A stretch of 64,000 nt of DNA from Planococcus plakortidis (GTDB lineage Bacteria > Bacillota > Bacilli > Bacillales_A > Planococcaceae). Made by a program: the position numbers and the translations under genes. The stretch is taken from contig NZ_CP016539.2 of assembly GCF_001687605.2 (NCBI RefSeq), positions 836,501 through 900,500 of the forward strand, read 5' to 3'. Every line of letters begins with the position of its first letter. Position 1 is the first letter of the stretch. The notes below the pieces were generated by a model. It searched no databases, was not told the DNA's origin, and was given only the letters and a program-made list of their open reading frames with translations. Shown piece after piece: positions 34,878 to 43,723 of the stretch.

Positions 34878-35528
34878 ATGGCTAATTACAACCAGTTTTC
34901 AGATAGTAATCCGCATAATGAATCCAATCGAATCGAGGCGGAAAAAAGCGCAGAATCCGGTGCTGAACCGCCTAATTTTCGACACCATAAAAAAGATCCA
35001 GGAAGCCGCAAGCTTTGGCTGAAGGCCGGTGGCGGCATTTTACTGTTGTTCATCCTGTGGAATGTATATTCCTTTGCCAGTTATGTGGCGCCATGGAATG
35101 AGGGGCGTTCGGCGGCGACTACAGAACAGGATGAAATCCAACAGTATATTTTCCAGAGCGAGAAAAGCGAGGAAGTGCTCAAAGAAGTCAGCAATTCGCT
35201 CATTCGCCTGTATGACCACAATTCGCTCACGGAACTCCATATCAATGAGATGGAGAAAAAGCTGGAGCAATTGTCCGAAGAACTCGACACGGACGATCCG
35301 CGTCTTGCCCGATTGGAATCCTATCATTTTGCCCAAATCGAGTTGACGCGTGAAATGACAAAGACTTTGCAGAAAAACCAGGTCGAGGAAGTCCATGAGA
35401 AACTGGATGAAATCCTGGACCGCCAAAAAGAGCAGGCAGATGACAAAGCCGAAATCCTGATCTCCTTGATGGAAGAGGAAGATATCACATATGAACAAAA
35501 GGCAGATGGGTCGATTGCCTACGAATAA
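34878..35528 (+). CDS. Membrane-anchored coiled-coil protein, unrecognised
   Basis: A 216-residue protein. About 50 polar residues at the N terminus precede one transmembrane segment (ILLLFILWNVYSFASYV, about residues 55-72). The remaining 140 residues are charged and helical with heptad-like spacing, likely an extracytoplasmic coiled coil. The family is not recognised. The ATG at 34878 follows GGAGGG. A single-gene unit with a very strong terminator. Confidence 0.65.
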   Translation: MANYNQFSDSNPHNESNRIEAEKSAESGAEPPNFRHHKKDPGSRKLWLKAGGGILLLFILWNVYSFASYVAPWNEGRSAATTEQDEIQQYIFQSEKSEEVLKEVSNSLIRLYDHNSLTELHINEMEKKLEQLSEELDTDDPRLARLESYHFAQIELTREMTKTLQKNQVEEVHEKLDEILDRQKEQADDKAEILISLMEEEDITYEQKADGSIAYE

Positions 35529-35548
35529 GCAATATCATTCAGAAGTTG

Positions 35549-35591
35549 AAAAGCTCCCCCGAAATCCCAATGGGTTTCGGGGGAGCTTTTT
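35549..35591 (+). terminator. Terminator of gene 34878-35528
   Basis: A 16-base perfect stem, AAAAGCTCCCCCGAAA, with a 10-base loop and T5. Confidence 0.88.
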
Positions 35592-35726
35592 CATGGTGTG
35601 CACCCAACCCCAGTTTTCATCTGGCCAGGGTAAAGGAAAAATGGCAAATTGAGAAAAAAGCCCTGTAATTCCAAAAGCTGAAAAAGGGTATAGGGATAGA
35701 AACATTCATATCCAAGGAGGGCTTTA

Positions 35727-36590
35727 ATGGATACCCAACGATATAAAGTGAAAGCCGGCGAGAAAGTGGATCTCTCAGACTGGCCGACACAAGAAGATAA
35801 TCGAATGGAACCCGGGCAAATCGAACAGCAATTGAAGGAAACAATCGAAGAATTGAAAACATGGCATATCCGGCTTCATGCAGAAGAAGAAAAAGGCATT
35901 GTGGTGGCCCTTCAGGCAATGGACGCAGCCGGAAAAGATGAAGCGATCACCTATTTGTTCTCGAACTTGACTGCACAAGGGCTGAAAGTGACGACACTCG
36001 GGAAACCGACGGAAGAGGAATTGAAGCATGATTATTTATGGCGCCTGCACGATGCCTTGCCGGAGCGGGGGCAAATCGGCATTCTAAACCGTTCCCATTA
36101 CGAAGAAGTGATTGCGCCGCGCGTCCATGATTTACTTGAAGAAGAGCCCTTGCCCGACCAGTTAATCGACGGGGAAGTATGGAACCGGCGATACCGGCAA
36201 ATCAACGAATTTGAACGGTATATGGTCGAGAACGGTTTTCCGTTTGTCAAATTCTTCTTTAATCTTTCGAAAGAAGTGCAAACTTCGCGCCTTCTCGAGC
36301 GGATGAAGAATCCCGAGAAAAATTGGGAGTTTTCCTTCAGCGATGTCGAAGAGCGGGAACATTGGGAAGATTACCAGGAGATTTTCGGCGATATGCTGAC
36401 CCATACTTCTACGGACTATGCTCCCTGGTATATATTGCCGGCGGACGATGAAATGTATTCCCGTTTGATCATCGCCCGGGTGATGGTCGAAATGCTGGAA
36501 GAAATCAACCCGGAATTGCCTGAAATCAGCGGTGAACAAAGAGGGAAACTCGATCATTATATCGACAAGCTGGAAAAGGAAGCGAAATGA
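35727..36590 (+). CDS. Polyphosphate kinase 2 family protein
   Basis: A 287-residue one-domain PPK2 enzyme, which moves phosphate between polyphosphate and nucleotides. Walker A is AMDAAGKDEAI, which follows the D-A-A-G-K-D form of class III PPK2 instead of the common G-R-D-A-A-G-K-G. Walker B is ILNRSHYEEV, and the lid region contains the conserved Arg cluster RRYRQINEFER. Class III enzymes can phosphorylate AMP and ADP; that assignment here is tentative. CAAGGAGGG precedes the ATG. It is a single-gene unit. Confidence 0.87.
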   Translation: MDTQRYKVKAGEKVDLSDWPTQEDNRMEPGQIEQQLKETIEELKTWHIRLHAEEEKGIVVALQAMDAAGKDEAITYLFSNLTAQGLKVTTLGKPTEEELKHDYLWRLHDALPERGQIGILNRSHYEEVIAPRVHDLLEEEPLPDQLIDGEVWNRRYRQINEFERYMVENGFPFVKFFFNLSKEVQTSRLLERMKNPEKNWEFSFSDVEEREHWEDYQEIFGDMLTHTSTDYAPWYILPADDEMYSRLIIARVMVEMLEEINPELPEISGEQRGKLDHYIDKLEKEAK

Positions 36591-36593
36591 TGA

Positions 36594-36632
36594 AACCCGA
36601 AGCGGCACATGCTGCTTCGGGTTCCTTTTTTT
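36594..36632 (+). terminator. Terminator of the PPK2 gene
   Basis: ACCCGAAGC and its complement form the stem; CC interrupts before the T7 run. Confidence 0.75.
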
Positions 36633-36641
36633 GACTGTGCT

Positions 36642-37859
36642 TCATTGAAACAATAAGTAATCATTTTCAGAAATGAATTCGTAGCTTAAATCGACAAACA
36701 GGAAGCATTCGTCCGATAGCGGATAGCTGAATGTACGGATCATTTCCCCGGTTTCGATATCGGCGTAGATGTCCGACAGCCTTCCTTTATGGCTCGCTTT
36801 CATAAGCATCATATTCTCCAGGAAATACGGGCGGAAAGCCCAGTGGGAGCCGATTTGCTGAGGCTCGCTTTGCCAGTTTCCGACTGTTTTCCGGAAGTTG
36901 GAGGAAACTTGCTCCCCGTCGCTATTGCAGATGTAGATGCGGAAACTTTCCCTTTCGAACAGCGGCAGCACTTCCTGGATGAACAGGTCGGCATAGTCGG
37001 GGCTTTGCCATTTGCCCATCAAGCGCTTGAGTTTTTCTTCGGAACGGGCGGTATAGGCCAAACGTTCGCTGACCATCGCTTTTTCGCGGTGGACGAATTC
37101 TTTTACTTTGTCGCCTACATGAATGGACAAGGCCCCCGTTGTCAAAAGGGTAGGGTCGGGATGGGCCAAATAATAGCCTTGGTAGTAATGCCCGCCATGT
37201 TTCCAGGCGAAATACAGTTGGTGGTTATCTTCAATATATTCGTATAGCAGGCGTGCGCCGATGCGATGGGCAAGCATCGAGATGGAATGGATAATGTCCT
37301 GGAATGCATCGGGCTGGTGATGGCGGCTGATGCTCATATCGATTTTTAGGATATGCGGCCGCAATTGGCGAATGCGGTCGATGTTCGAGCTTTTCGCCCC
37401 CACGTGGTCAACGGCGATCTGGATGCCGTAGGTTTTGAAATACAAGAGCAAGTGGTTAAGTGTATCGAAATCATCGTTGAAGTCGTGTTCGGTAATTTCA
37501 AGGACAATGCGTTCGAGCGGAAACCCGCGTTTCCGGTACTCGAGCAAGGTCTTGAGGAAATCTTCACCGTCCCCTGCCATCAGCTGGCGTGCGTTGCGGT
37601 TGATGAACAACAGGCAGTCCTTATTTTCGAGCAGCAATTGATCCAACGCCATCTCGAGCAGCCTTTGGTCCACTTCGGTTTTGAACTCGTCCGGAACTTC
37701 CGGGTCGTTGAAGAAATCGCCGAGTGATTTGGTGCCATCCTGTTCTATGTAGCGGCCGAGCAATTCATAGCCGATGACGTCGTGTTTGACGGCACTGACG
37801 ATCGGCTGGAAGGCCGGCATGATTTTATCCATATTGTCGATGATGTCTAACGGATCCAT
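36642..37859 (-). CDS. ykuI: EAL-domain protein, YkuI-like
   Basis: A 405-residue cytoplasmic protein with an N-terminal EAL domain (about residues 12-240) for binding or cleaving cyclic di-GMP, and a C-terminal PAS-like domain matching YkuI of B. subtilis. Most catalytic residues are visible: E32 in YELLGR, N87, E121, E124, K172, E207 and Q227. The second Asp of the usual D-D pair is His (D151-H152). YkuI of B. subtilis binds the nucleotide but is reported as inactive or nearly so. The ATG at 37859 has GAGGAG upstream. Confidence 0.85.
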   Translation of the reverse strand: MDPLDIIDNMDKIMPAFQPIVSAVKHDVIGYELLGRYIEQDGTKSLGDFFNDPEVPDEFKTEVDQRLLEMALDQLLLENKDCLLFINRNARQLMAGDGEDFLKTLLEYRKRGFPLERIVLEITEHDFNDDFDTLNHLLLYFKTYGIQIAVDHVGAKSSNIDRIRQLRPHILKIDMSISRHHQPDAFQDIIHSISMLAHRIGARLLYEYIEDNHQLYFAWKHGGHYYQGYYLAHPDPTLLTTGALSIHVGDKVKEFVHREKAMVSERLAYTARSEEKLKRLMGKWQSPDYADLFIQEVLPLFERESFRIYICNSDGEQVSSNFRKTVGNWQSEPQQIGSHWAFRPYFLENMMLMKASHKGRLSDIYADIETGEMIRTFSYPLSDECFLFVDLSYEFISENDYLLFQ

Positions 37860-38106
37860 AGTATCTCTCCTCGCCATGCACTGTCTTCTTCTATTTTAGT
37901 CTTAATGTTTCCGGCATTCAATTGCAGCTTTTGAAACGCCGTGCAATCGAGGGATATTCCGTGAATAATAAGAAAATGAAAATCCAGCCAGAAGTACTTG
38001 CTTTTCTATGATGCCTCCCCCTATAATGTGAATCGCTGCCTTGCCTCATCGCCTTCAACGGAATGCAGGCATCGCTCATTACCATTAGATGAACGGAGAA
38101 TACAAA

Positions 38107-38949
38107 ATGGAGAAATTTTACCGCCTCGGGGCAATTTTCATTGCTTCCATTGTTATGGCGATCGCTTTTAATATGTTTCTATTGCCACACGAAATTCTAT
38201 CAGGGGGCGTCACGGGCGTTGCCATGATCTTCGGTTTGATGACGCCGGTCAACTCGGGGATATGGCTGATTTTGCTGAACTTGCCGATTCTGATCGTCGG
38301 ATGGATGAAGCTCGGCAAGACATTCATCGCCAACAGCATTTTTTCAGTAGCTGTCACGTCGATTGCCATGCTGTACATCCCGATCGTCCAAGTGACCGAA
38401 GATGCATTATTGTCATCGGTATTCGGGGGCGTCATTTCAGGCGCGGCAGTCGGGATCATCATCCGCTTTTACGGCTCGACCGGCGGCTTTGACGTCATCG
38501 GCCTGTTGTTGACCATGAAACGCGACATTCCGCTCGGTTTCATGGTATTCACCTTGAACAGCGGCGTCGTCTTCATCTCGGGCTTTATCTTCAATTGGGA
38601 GCTCGCGATGTACACGATGGCCTCGATCTACATTACGGGCATCGTCGTCGACCGCATCCACACGCGTCATATCAAGCTCAGCTTGATGGTGGTGACGGCC
38701 AAAGGCGACGAAGTGAAGAAAAAGCTATTGTCGAATTTGTACCGGGGCATTACAGTTACGGACGGGGAAGGCGCTTATACAGGCGCCAAGGTGAAAGTGC
38801 TGCATAGCGTCATCACCCGCTATGAGCTGGCATTTGTCCGGCCCTTGATCCGGGAAATCGACCCGAATGCCTTCGTCAGTATCACCGAGACGATGGAAGT
38901 GGTCGGGAATTTCCGGCGGGACGAAAACTATAAGAAAAATCCGATGTAA
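38107..38949 (+). CDS. YitT family membrane protein
   Basis: A 280-residue protein with five or six hydrophobic segments in the first 190 residues, then a soluble DUF2179-type C-terminal domain of about 80 residues. MFLLPHEILSGGVTGVAMI and FYGSTGGFDVIGLL are characteristic of the YitT/YqfU/YpjC group, whose transport role is still unclear. The ATG at 38107 has GGAG 8 bases upstream; the in-frame ATG at 38089 does not. Single-gene unit. Confidence 0.88.
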   Translation: MEKFYRLGAIFIASIVMAIAFNMFLLPHEILSGGVTGVAMIFGLMTPVNSGIWLILLNLPILIVGWMKLGKTFIANSIFSVAVTSIAMLYIPIVQVTEDALLSSVFGGVISGAAVGIIIRFYGSTGGFDVIGLLLTMKRDIPLGFMVFTLNSGVVFISGFIFNWELAMYTMASIYITGIVVDRIHTRHIKLSLMVVTAKGDEVKKKLLSNLYRGITVTDGEGAYTGAKVKVLHSVITRYELAFVRPLIREIDPNAFVSITETMEVVGNFRRDENYKKNPM

Positions 38950-38952
38950 CGG

Positions 38953-39003
38953 AAAAAGCCGTCGGGAAAAGTGCCTTGGCACTTTTCCCGACGGCTTTTC
39001 TTT
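38953..39003. terminator. Very strong bidirectional terminator
   Basis: A 22-23-base near-perfect stem (38953-38999) with a two-base loop between convergent genes. Confidence 0.9.
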
Positions 39004-39032
39004 TGTTAGCTGATGGCCTTAGAGCCAGGCGG

Positions 39033-39629
39033 TTATTCCGCTTCCTCGACAAAAACACGGTACACCACTTGATAGAACAAAGTGCTGCCTTGTCCTGGAT
39101 AAATTTCGCGGTGCTGGAAGTTGCGCCGCTTCAAGGCATTCGAAAGCAAGAAATGATCGATCTTCCGGAATGCTTCCGCAGCCGCTTCGTGCTTTTTAGA
39201 ACTGCGCAATTGAACCGATAACCCATCTTCGGCCTCTTCGAATGCCACTTCGGGAAGCAGCGGGAACTTCCGTTCTCTATGGATCAGGTTAAAGGCGAGA
39301 TCGATGGTTTCGTTATCGATGAAATCGGGCTGGCGGATCATCAGCGAATATGTTGCAGGGCCTCCGTCCGGCCAGTGTGCGTGATGGAGTGTTTCCGGCG
39401 GATACAGGGAATAATCCGTGAAGCCGGGGGGGCAATAGCCATGCTGCGGAATCTCCTGGACCGCTTTTGACAAGGCAGTCAACAGACGAAGGCGTTCATG
39501 GAAATCCTCGGATCCGATGTTCCCGCGCCCGTCGATAACGAAATAGTATTGTTTCGGGATATGCACGGCATGCGCTTCGGCAGCGGGCGTGTATAATTTT
39601 TGTTCCTCCACTTTCCAGTCCTGCATCAT
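39033..39629 (-). CDS. GyrI-like ligand-binding protein
   Basis: A 198-residue stand-alone GyrI-like (SOUL/AraC-effector-binding) domain. YYFVIDGRGNI and PPETLHHAHWPDGGPATY fit the family, as does the duplicated beta-alpha layout. Such proteins bind bulky hydrophobic molecules; some hydrolyse or sequester toxic compounds. Starts at the second of two ATGs after GGAG. A CapA-type gene ends 10 bases before its start on the same strand, and the two genes are probably not one operon in that order, since capA lies downstream. Confidence 0.72.
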   Translation of the reverse strand: MMQDWKVEEQKLYTPAAEAHAVHIPKQYYFVIDGRGNIGSEDFHERLRLLTALSKAVQEIPQHGYCPPGFTDYSLYPPETLHHAHWPDGGPATYSLMIRQPDFIDNETIDLAFNLIHRERKFPLLPEVAFEEAEDGLSVQLRSSKKHEAAAEAFRKIDHFLLSNALKRRNFQHREIYPGQGSTLFYQVVYRVFVEEAE

Positions 39630-39641
39630 CAACTCACTCCT

Positions 39642-40778
39642 CTATTCACGGAATTCCAGTTCCGGCATCCAAGTGGCAAGGTGGGCTTTCGTATTGGCGT
39701 TCCATTCCTCGTTGATATCTTTCAATAATAGAACTTCATAATCCCTAAAGCCGTCGTGCTGGACGAAGGTCGGGGTGAAGGCGGGGTTTGTGATGTCGAT
39801 GCTGGAGCCTTCTGCAGTTTCTAGCTTGTCGATTTCCAGATGGACGATGCCGCCGATCCGCCGTTCGACGCCTTTTTGCCCGGACAGGAAATTGCCGAGC
39901 GAATAGAAGACGAAACTGCGGCGGCCATCTGCAGTATCGATCCATGCAGGCGGCTGCAGGACGTGGGGGTGATGGCCCAGAATGATGTCTGCGCCGTTTT
40001 CAGCGGCGAAACGGGCAAGTTCCGCTTGCTCTTGTGTCGGCATCATTTCATATTCATTGCCGAAATGGAGGCTCAACACCGATACATCGGAATGCTTGCG
40101 CGCATGCGCCAAATCCTGTCGGATCAACTCCCGGTCGATGCGGTTGACCAAATATGGCCGGCCGACAGGCGTCGGGATGCCATTGGTGCCATAGGTATAG
40201 GATAAAAACGACAACGTGATGCCGTTGCGTTCGAGTACCGGAATGTCGGCGCGTTGTTGTGCGGACAGGTGAGAGCCGCTTGACACCATGCCGATATCCC
40301 GCCAATGGGAAATGGCGTTCTCGATTGCCTGTACGCCGCGATCCATGGTATGGTTGTTTGCCATGGAAACGACATCGATCCCGGCATTCTTCATGGCATC
40401 GCCGAGTTCGGATGGGCTATTGAACGAAGGGTAACTCGATACCCCGATTTCGCTGCCGCCGATTATGCTTTCGGAGTTGGCGACGGTGATATCGGAGGAT
40501 TCAAGGAAGGGCTGGATTGGCGCGAACATGGCGTCAAAATCATACCCACTGCCGGTTCTGGCATCTTCGTAAAGCGGTTCGTGGATGAGCACATCTCCGA
40601 TTGCCGACAAACTCACCCGGTGGTTTCTCGCTACTCGCTCAGGCATCACTGCAAGCGGCATAGTGCGCACAGTAAATTCATGCGGGTTGGATTCAGCAGC
40701 GGACGGCTGTTCGCTGCTTGCAGCCAAAGCGCCAACAGCAAGCAAGCACACAATAAACCATTTTTGAAAAGTCGCCAT
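39642..40778 (-). CDS. CapA family protein (PGA_cap)
   Basis: A 378-residue exported protein. The signal peptide covers about 27 residues ending near AASSEQPSAA. The rest is the metallophosphatase-like PGA_cap domain: SAIGDVLIHEPLY near the start, SESIIGG, MANNHTMDRG, SLHFGNEYE and GHHPHVLQP. CapA members take part in poly-gamma-glutamate capsule synthesis, but isolated copies like this one, with no capB or capC nearby, usually have no proven role. The ATG follows a GGAATGG-type site. Its stop lies 24 bases past... the GyrI-like gene is downstream. Confidence 0.85.
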   Translation of the reverse strand: MATFQKWFIVCLLAVGALAASSEQPSAAESNPHEFTVRTMPLAVMPERVARNHRVSLSAIGDVLIHEPLYEDARTGSGYDFDAMFAPIQPFLESSDITVANSESIIGGSEIGVSSYPSFNSPSELGDAMKNAGIDVVSMANNHTMDRGVQAIENAISHWRDIGMVSSGSHLSAQQRADIPVLERNGITLSFLSYTYGTNGIPTPVGRPYLVNRIDRELIRQDLAHARKHSDVSVLSLHFGNEYEMMPTQEQAELARFAAENGADIILGHHPHVLQPPAWIDTADGRRSFVFYSLGNFLSGQKGVERRIGGIVHLEIDKLETAEGSSIDITNPAFTPTFVQHDGFRDYEVLLLKDINEEWNANTKAHLATWMPELEFRE

Positions 40779-40962
40779 GAGTCCATTCCTTTCGGTTGTC
40801 CCGCCCCGAACAGCAGGGCAGGACAGCTTGTATTCGCCAGATTAATTGATTTTAGAATACTATAGCAGGGAGGAAATCACTAGGCTTTTTGTGGTTTTGA
40901 TGTGAGAAATAGCCTACTTTTTCTAAGGGGCAAGAAACGGATAACCTACAGGCGCAAAAAAT

Positions 40963-41340
40963 TCACATAATGATAAAGAAATAGATGATAACCATGATAA
41001 TCATGATCGACAGCATCGTGGAAATCAGGCTGATGCGCAGGTTTGATGAATAGAATGTTTCCTGGATGATTTGCTGGCGTTTTTCCCGGTAGGTGCGGGT
41101 GGCAGTGAAAATGATGACCAGGCCAAAAATACATGCGAAAATGCCGAGGATGACCGTGAACAAATCGACAAACGGGTTGCGTACGGCACCCATCGTGAAA
41201 TGCAGGCTCGTCGCGAGGAAGCCGACGCCAACGATGGAGATGGCCGTACGGATCCAGGCGAGATAAGTGCGCTCATTTGCCAGATGCTGCTGTGTATAAG
41301 TGAGCTGGTTTTTTTCTTTACGGTAGGATTGCCGTGACAA
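40963..41340 (-). CDS. DUF202 / YidH family membrane protein
   Basis: A 125-residue protein with the DUF202 signature LANERTYLAWIRTAIS followed by three hydrophobic segments. The function is unknown; YidH-type proteins are inner membrane proteins. The start is TTG at 41340 with AAGGGGG 8 bases upstream. A GGGTAAACT motif (minus strand, 41382-41390) lies about 42 bases upstream. The C terminus is entirely hydrophobic. Confidence 0.82.
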   Translation of the reverse strand: MSRQSYRKEKNQLTYTQQHLANERTYLAWIRTAISIVGVGFLATSLHFTMGAVRNPFVDLFTVILGIFACIFGLVIIFTATRTYREKRQQIIQETFYSSNLRISLISTMLSIMIIMVIIYFFIIM

Positions 41341-41488
41341 GTTATATACCCCCTTCGACCAAGTGGCCGGTGCTTTCTTCTAGTTTACCCGAAACGTATG
41401 TGTTCTAATTAGAAAATGAACAAGAACTGGATAACCGAAAACATATTCGGGGTATACATAAATCATCACGAATAAATGGGGAATATCG

Positions 41489-43522
41489 ATGGAATTATTG
41501 CTGACGATCCTGATCCTGCTGATTGCGCTCCTCGTCTCCAATGTAGTAAGCCACTATGTGCCGCAAGTGCCGGCAGCGCTTATCCAAGTGGCGCTCGGGA
41601 CGATCATCGTGCTGGTCTTCGAGGATTTTACATTTGAATTGGAAGCCGAATGGTTTCTGCTGTTGTTCATCGCACCGCTCCTGTTCAACGATGGGCGGCA
41701 TTTTCCGCGTGAGGAGTTATGGCGCATGCGCGGGCCGATCTTCGGCAACGCCGTCATCCTGGTGTTGCTGACGACATTGATCGGCGGTTATTTCATCCAT
41801 TGGCTCATTGATGACATTCCGCTTGCGGCAGCATTCGCACTCTCTGCCATCCTGTCGCCGACGGATCCTGTCGCAGTGAACGGCATCTCACAGCGCGTCC
41901 GCATCCCCGGCAATGTGTTGAGCCTGGTGCGGGGAGAATCGTTGATCAATGACGCATCGGGGCTTGTGGCATTCAATTATGCAGTCGCTGCGGTCGTCAC
42001 CGGAACCTTCTCGCTATACTCCGCCATCTTTAATTTTTCCTATAAATTTTTGGCGGGTGCGCTGTTGGGTGCCGTGATCGCTTTGCTGTTTGTCGGCATC
42101 CGCTTACTGTTCCGCAAGCAAGGAATCAACGACGTCACGTTCCACTCGCTTTTGCAGATCATGACGCCTTTCATCATCTTTGTCGTCGCGGAGGAATTAT
42201 TGGGTGCATCCGGCGTCATCGCCGTCGTTGTCGGGGGAATTGTCCATTCGCTCGTACAGGAAGACACCGAAGCGCTCGTGGCGGAAGAGCAAATGCTAAC
42301 GGAGAACATCTGGACGATCATCACTTTCGTTCTGAACGGCATCATCTTCCTGTTGCTCGGCCTCAATATCCCGGAAGCGATGGGCGGCGCGTTGGAGAAC
42401 CCGAATATGGATGAAAGCGTCCTGCTGTCGTATGTATTGGCGATTACCGCCATGCTGCTGGGCATCCGCTTTATCTGGGCTTATTTGTTCTCCCAGTATG
42501 AATACCGCTTCGGGAAAATGGAAGACGCCGCAAAGCCGAGCCTGAAGCTGACATTATTCGTCAGCCTGACGGGGGTGCGCGGAACGGTGACGATGGTCGG
42601 GATCCTGTCCTTGCCGATGATCATCGAAGGCGGCTACATCTTCCCGCAGCGATCACTGCTGCTGTTCCTCGCGGCCGGGACCATCCTGTTGACATTGCTG
42701 CTTGCGACCGCATGCTTGCCGCTGCTCAGCAAGGGCAAATTGGCAGGAGACGAAGAAGATGCCTCAATCGATCTCGAAGAAGCGAGGCGCCGGCTACTGC
42801 TCGCTTCGATCGCCCGCATCAAATCCGAACTGACCGAAGCGAATGAAACGGCCGCCTACGAATTGATGGATGAATACCGGTTGCGTTTCCAGCAAGTGCA
42901 GCCGGAAGGCGAGGAAGCGAAAGAAGCCAATAAAAAATACCAGCGGCGCATGAAAGAAGTGCGGCTGCGGGCATTGAAAGCCGAACGCCGTTTCATTGAG
43001 AAACTGAAGAAAACAGAAGGCATGGAGCGGGAGGTCTACAAGGCGTTCGAGCATTCATTGAACCGCCGTGAGGAAGCGATCGCCCATAACGCCCGTTCCA
43101 CACTGATTTATTTGCAGGGGAAATTAATCCGGGCATGGCGCAGGTTCAGGGGGGAGAATTGGCAAGACGAGGAAATCCGGCTCGTCGAATACCAAGTCGG
43201 CCGTGAAGTCCAATTGAAGGCGCTTGAAGCGGCCCTCGGAAATTTGGAAGCCTATCATCAAAAGGCCTCACGCAAAGACGTCGTCGAAGCGGTGTTGACC
43301 GAGTACAGGAAAATGATCAGCCGGTTGAGAAAGCCCGAAACCTTATATGATGAACGCTATGAGATGCAGAAAGAGGAATTGCGCATCAATGTCATGGACA
43401 TGGGGCGCGCCAAAATCTACGATATGTACGACGCCGGCGAAATCACCCGGCAGCAGGCGAAAGAATTAAGGAAATACATCAACTACATCGAAAGCGTCAC
43501 TTTATACGATCCGACGGAATGA
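41489..43522 (+). CDS. CPA1-type Na+/H+ antiporter
   Basis: A 677-residue antiporter. The first 420 residues form about 12 transmembrane segments with the CPA1 signature FALSAILSPTDPVAVN (the ion-binding N/D region) and ESLINDASGL. The remaining 250 residues are a charged, largely helical cytoplasmic tail, longer than in plain NhaP proteins, as in NhaK/YvgP of Bacillus. Such antiporters export Na+ (and sometimes K+ or Li+) for protons. GGGGAAT lies before the ATG. The tail probably regulates the exchanger. A single-gene unit ended by a short terminator. Confidence 0.9.
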   Translation: MELLLTILILLIALLVSNVVSHYVPQVPAALIQVALGTIIVLVFEDFTFELEAEWFLLLFIAPLLFNDGRHFPREELWRMRGPIFGNAVILVLLTTLIGGYFIHWLIDDIPLAAAFALSAILSPTDPVAVNGISQRVRIPGNVLSLVRGESLINDASGLVAFNYAVAAVVTGTFSLYSAIFNFSYKFLAGALLGAVIALLFVGIRLLFRKQGINDVTFHSLLQIMTPFIIFVVAEELLGASGVIAVVVGGIVHSLVQEDTEALVAEEQMLTENIWTIITFVLNGIIFLLLGLNIPEAMGGALENPNMDESVLLSYVLAITAMLLGIRFIWAYLFSQYEYRFGKMEDAAKPSLKLTLFVSLTGVRGTVTMVGILSLPMIIEGGYIFPQRSLLLFLAAGTILLTLLLATACLPLLSKGKLAGDEEDASIDLEEARRRLLLASIARIKSELTEANETAAYELMDEYRLRFQQVQPEGEEAKEANKKYQRRMKEVRLRALKAERRFIEKLKKTEGMEREVYKAFEHSLNRREEAIAHNARSTLIYLQGKLIRAWRRFRGENWQDEEIRLVEYQVGREVQLKALEAALGNLEAYHQKASRKDVVEAVLTEYRKMISRLRKPETLYDERYEMQKEELRINVMDMGRAKIYDMYDAGEITRQQAKELRKYINYIESVTLYDPTE

Positions 43523-43551
43523 AAAGCAGTAGCTGAGGCTTCTGCTTTTTT
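43522..43551 (+). terminator. Terminator of the antiporter gene
   Basis: AAAAGCAGTAGC pairs with GGCTTCTGCTTTT (one mismatch) and T6 follows. Confidence 0.7.
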
Positions 43552-43631
43552 ATTTAGATTGAAAAATCTGTCACTTCTGTAAATGACATGCTTTCTTCCG
43601 AATAAAAAGCGAACAAAATTTTAAAAATCTA

Positions 43632-43659
43632 TTGAATCGTCCGTTATATAGCGTAGACT
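43632..43659 (+). promoter_or_regulatory. Candidate promoter of the DUF3100 operon
   Basis: TTGAAT (43632-43637), 16 bases, TAGACT (43654-43659), about 65 bases before the first ATG. Confidence 0.4.
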
Positions 43660-43723
43660 AGGTTTATGGATTGCGATTTAAATGAATAATCGTTGTCAGT
43701 TCCGAAGAAAGCGAGGAAAAGAG

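Noticed and set aside
39033-40778. GyrI-like and CapA genes as a functional toxin-resistance operon
   Set aside because: They are close together (12 bases), and capA is transcribed first, but nothing else links them; the spacing alone is weak evidence.
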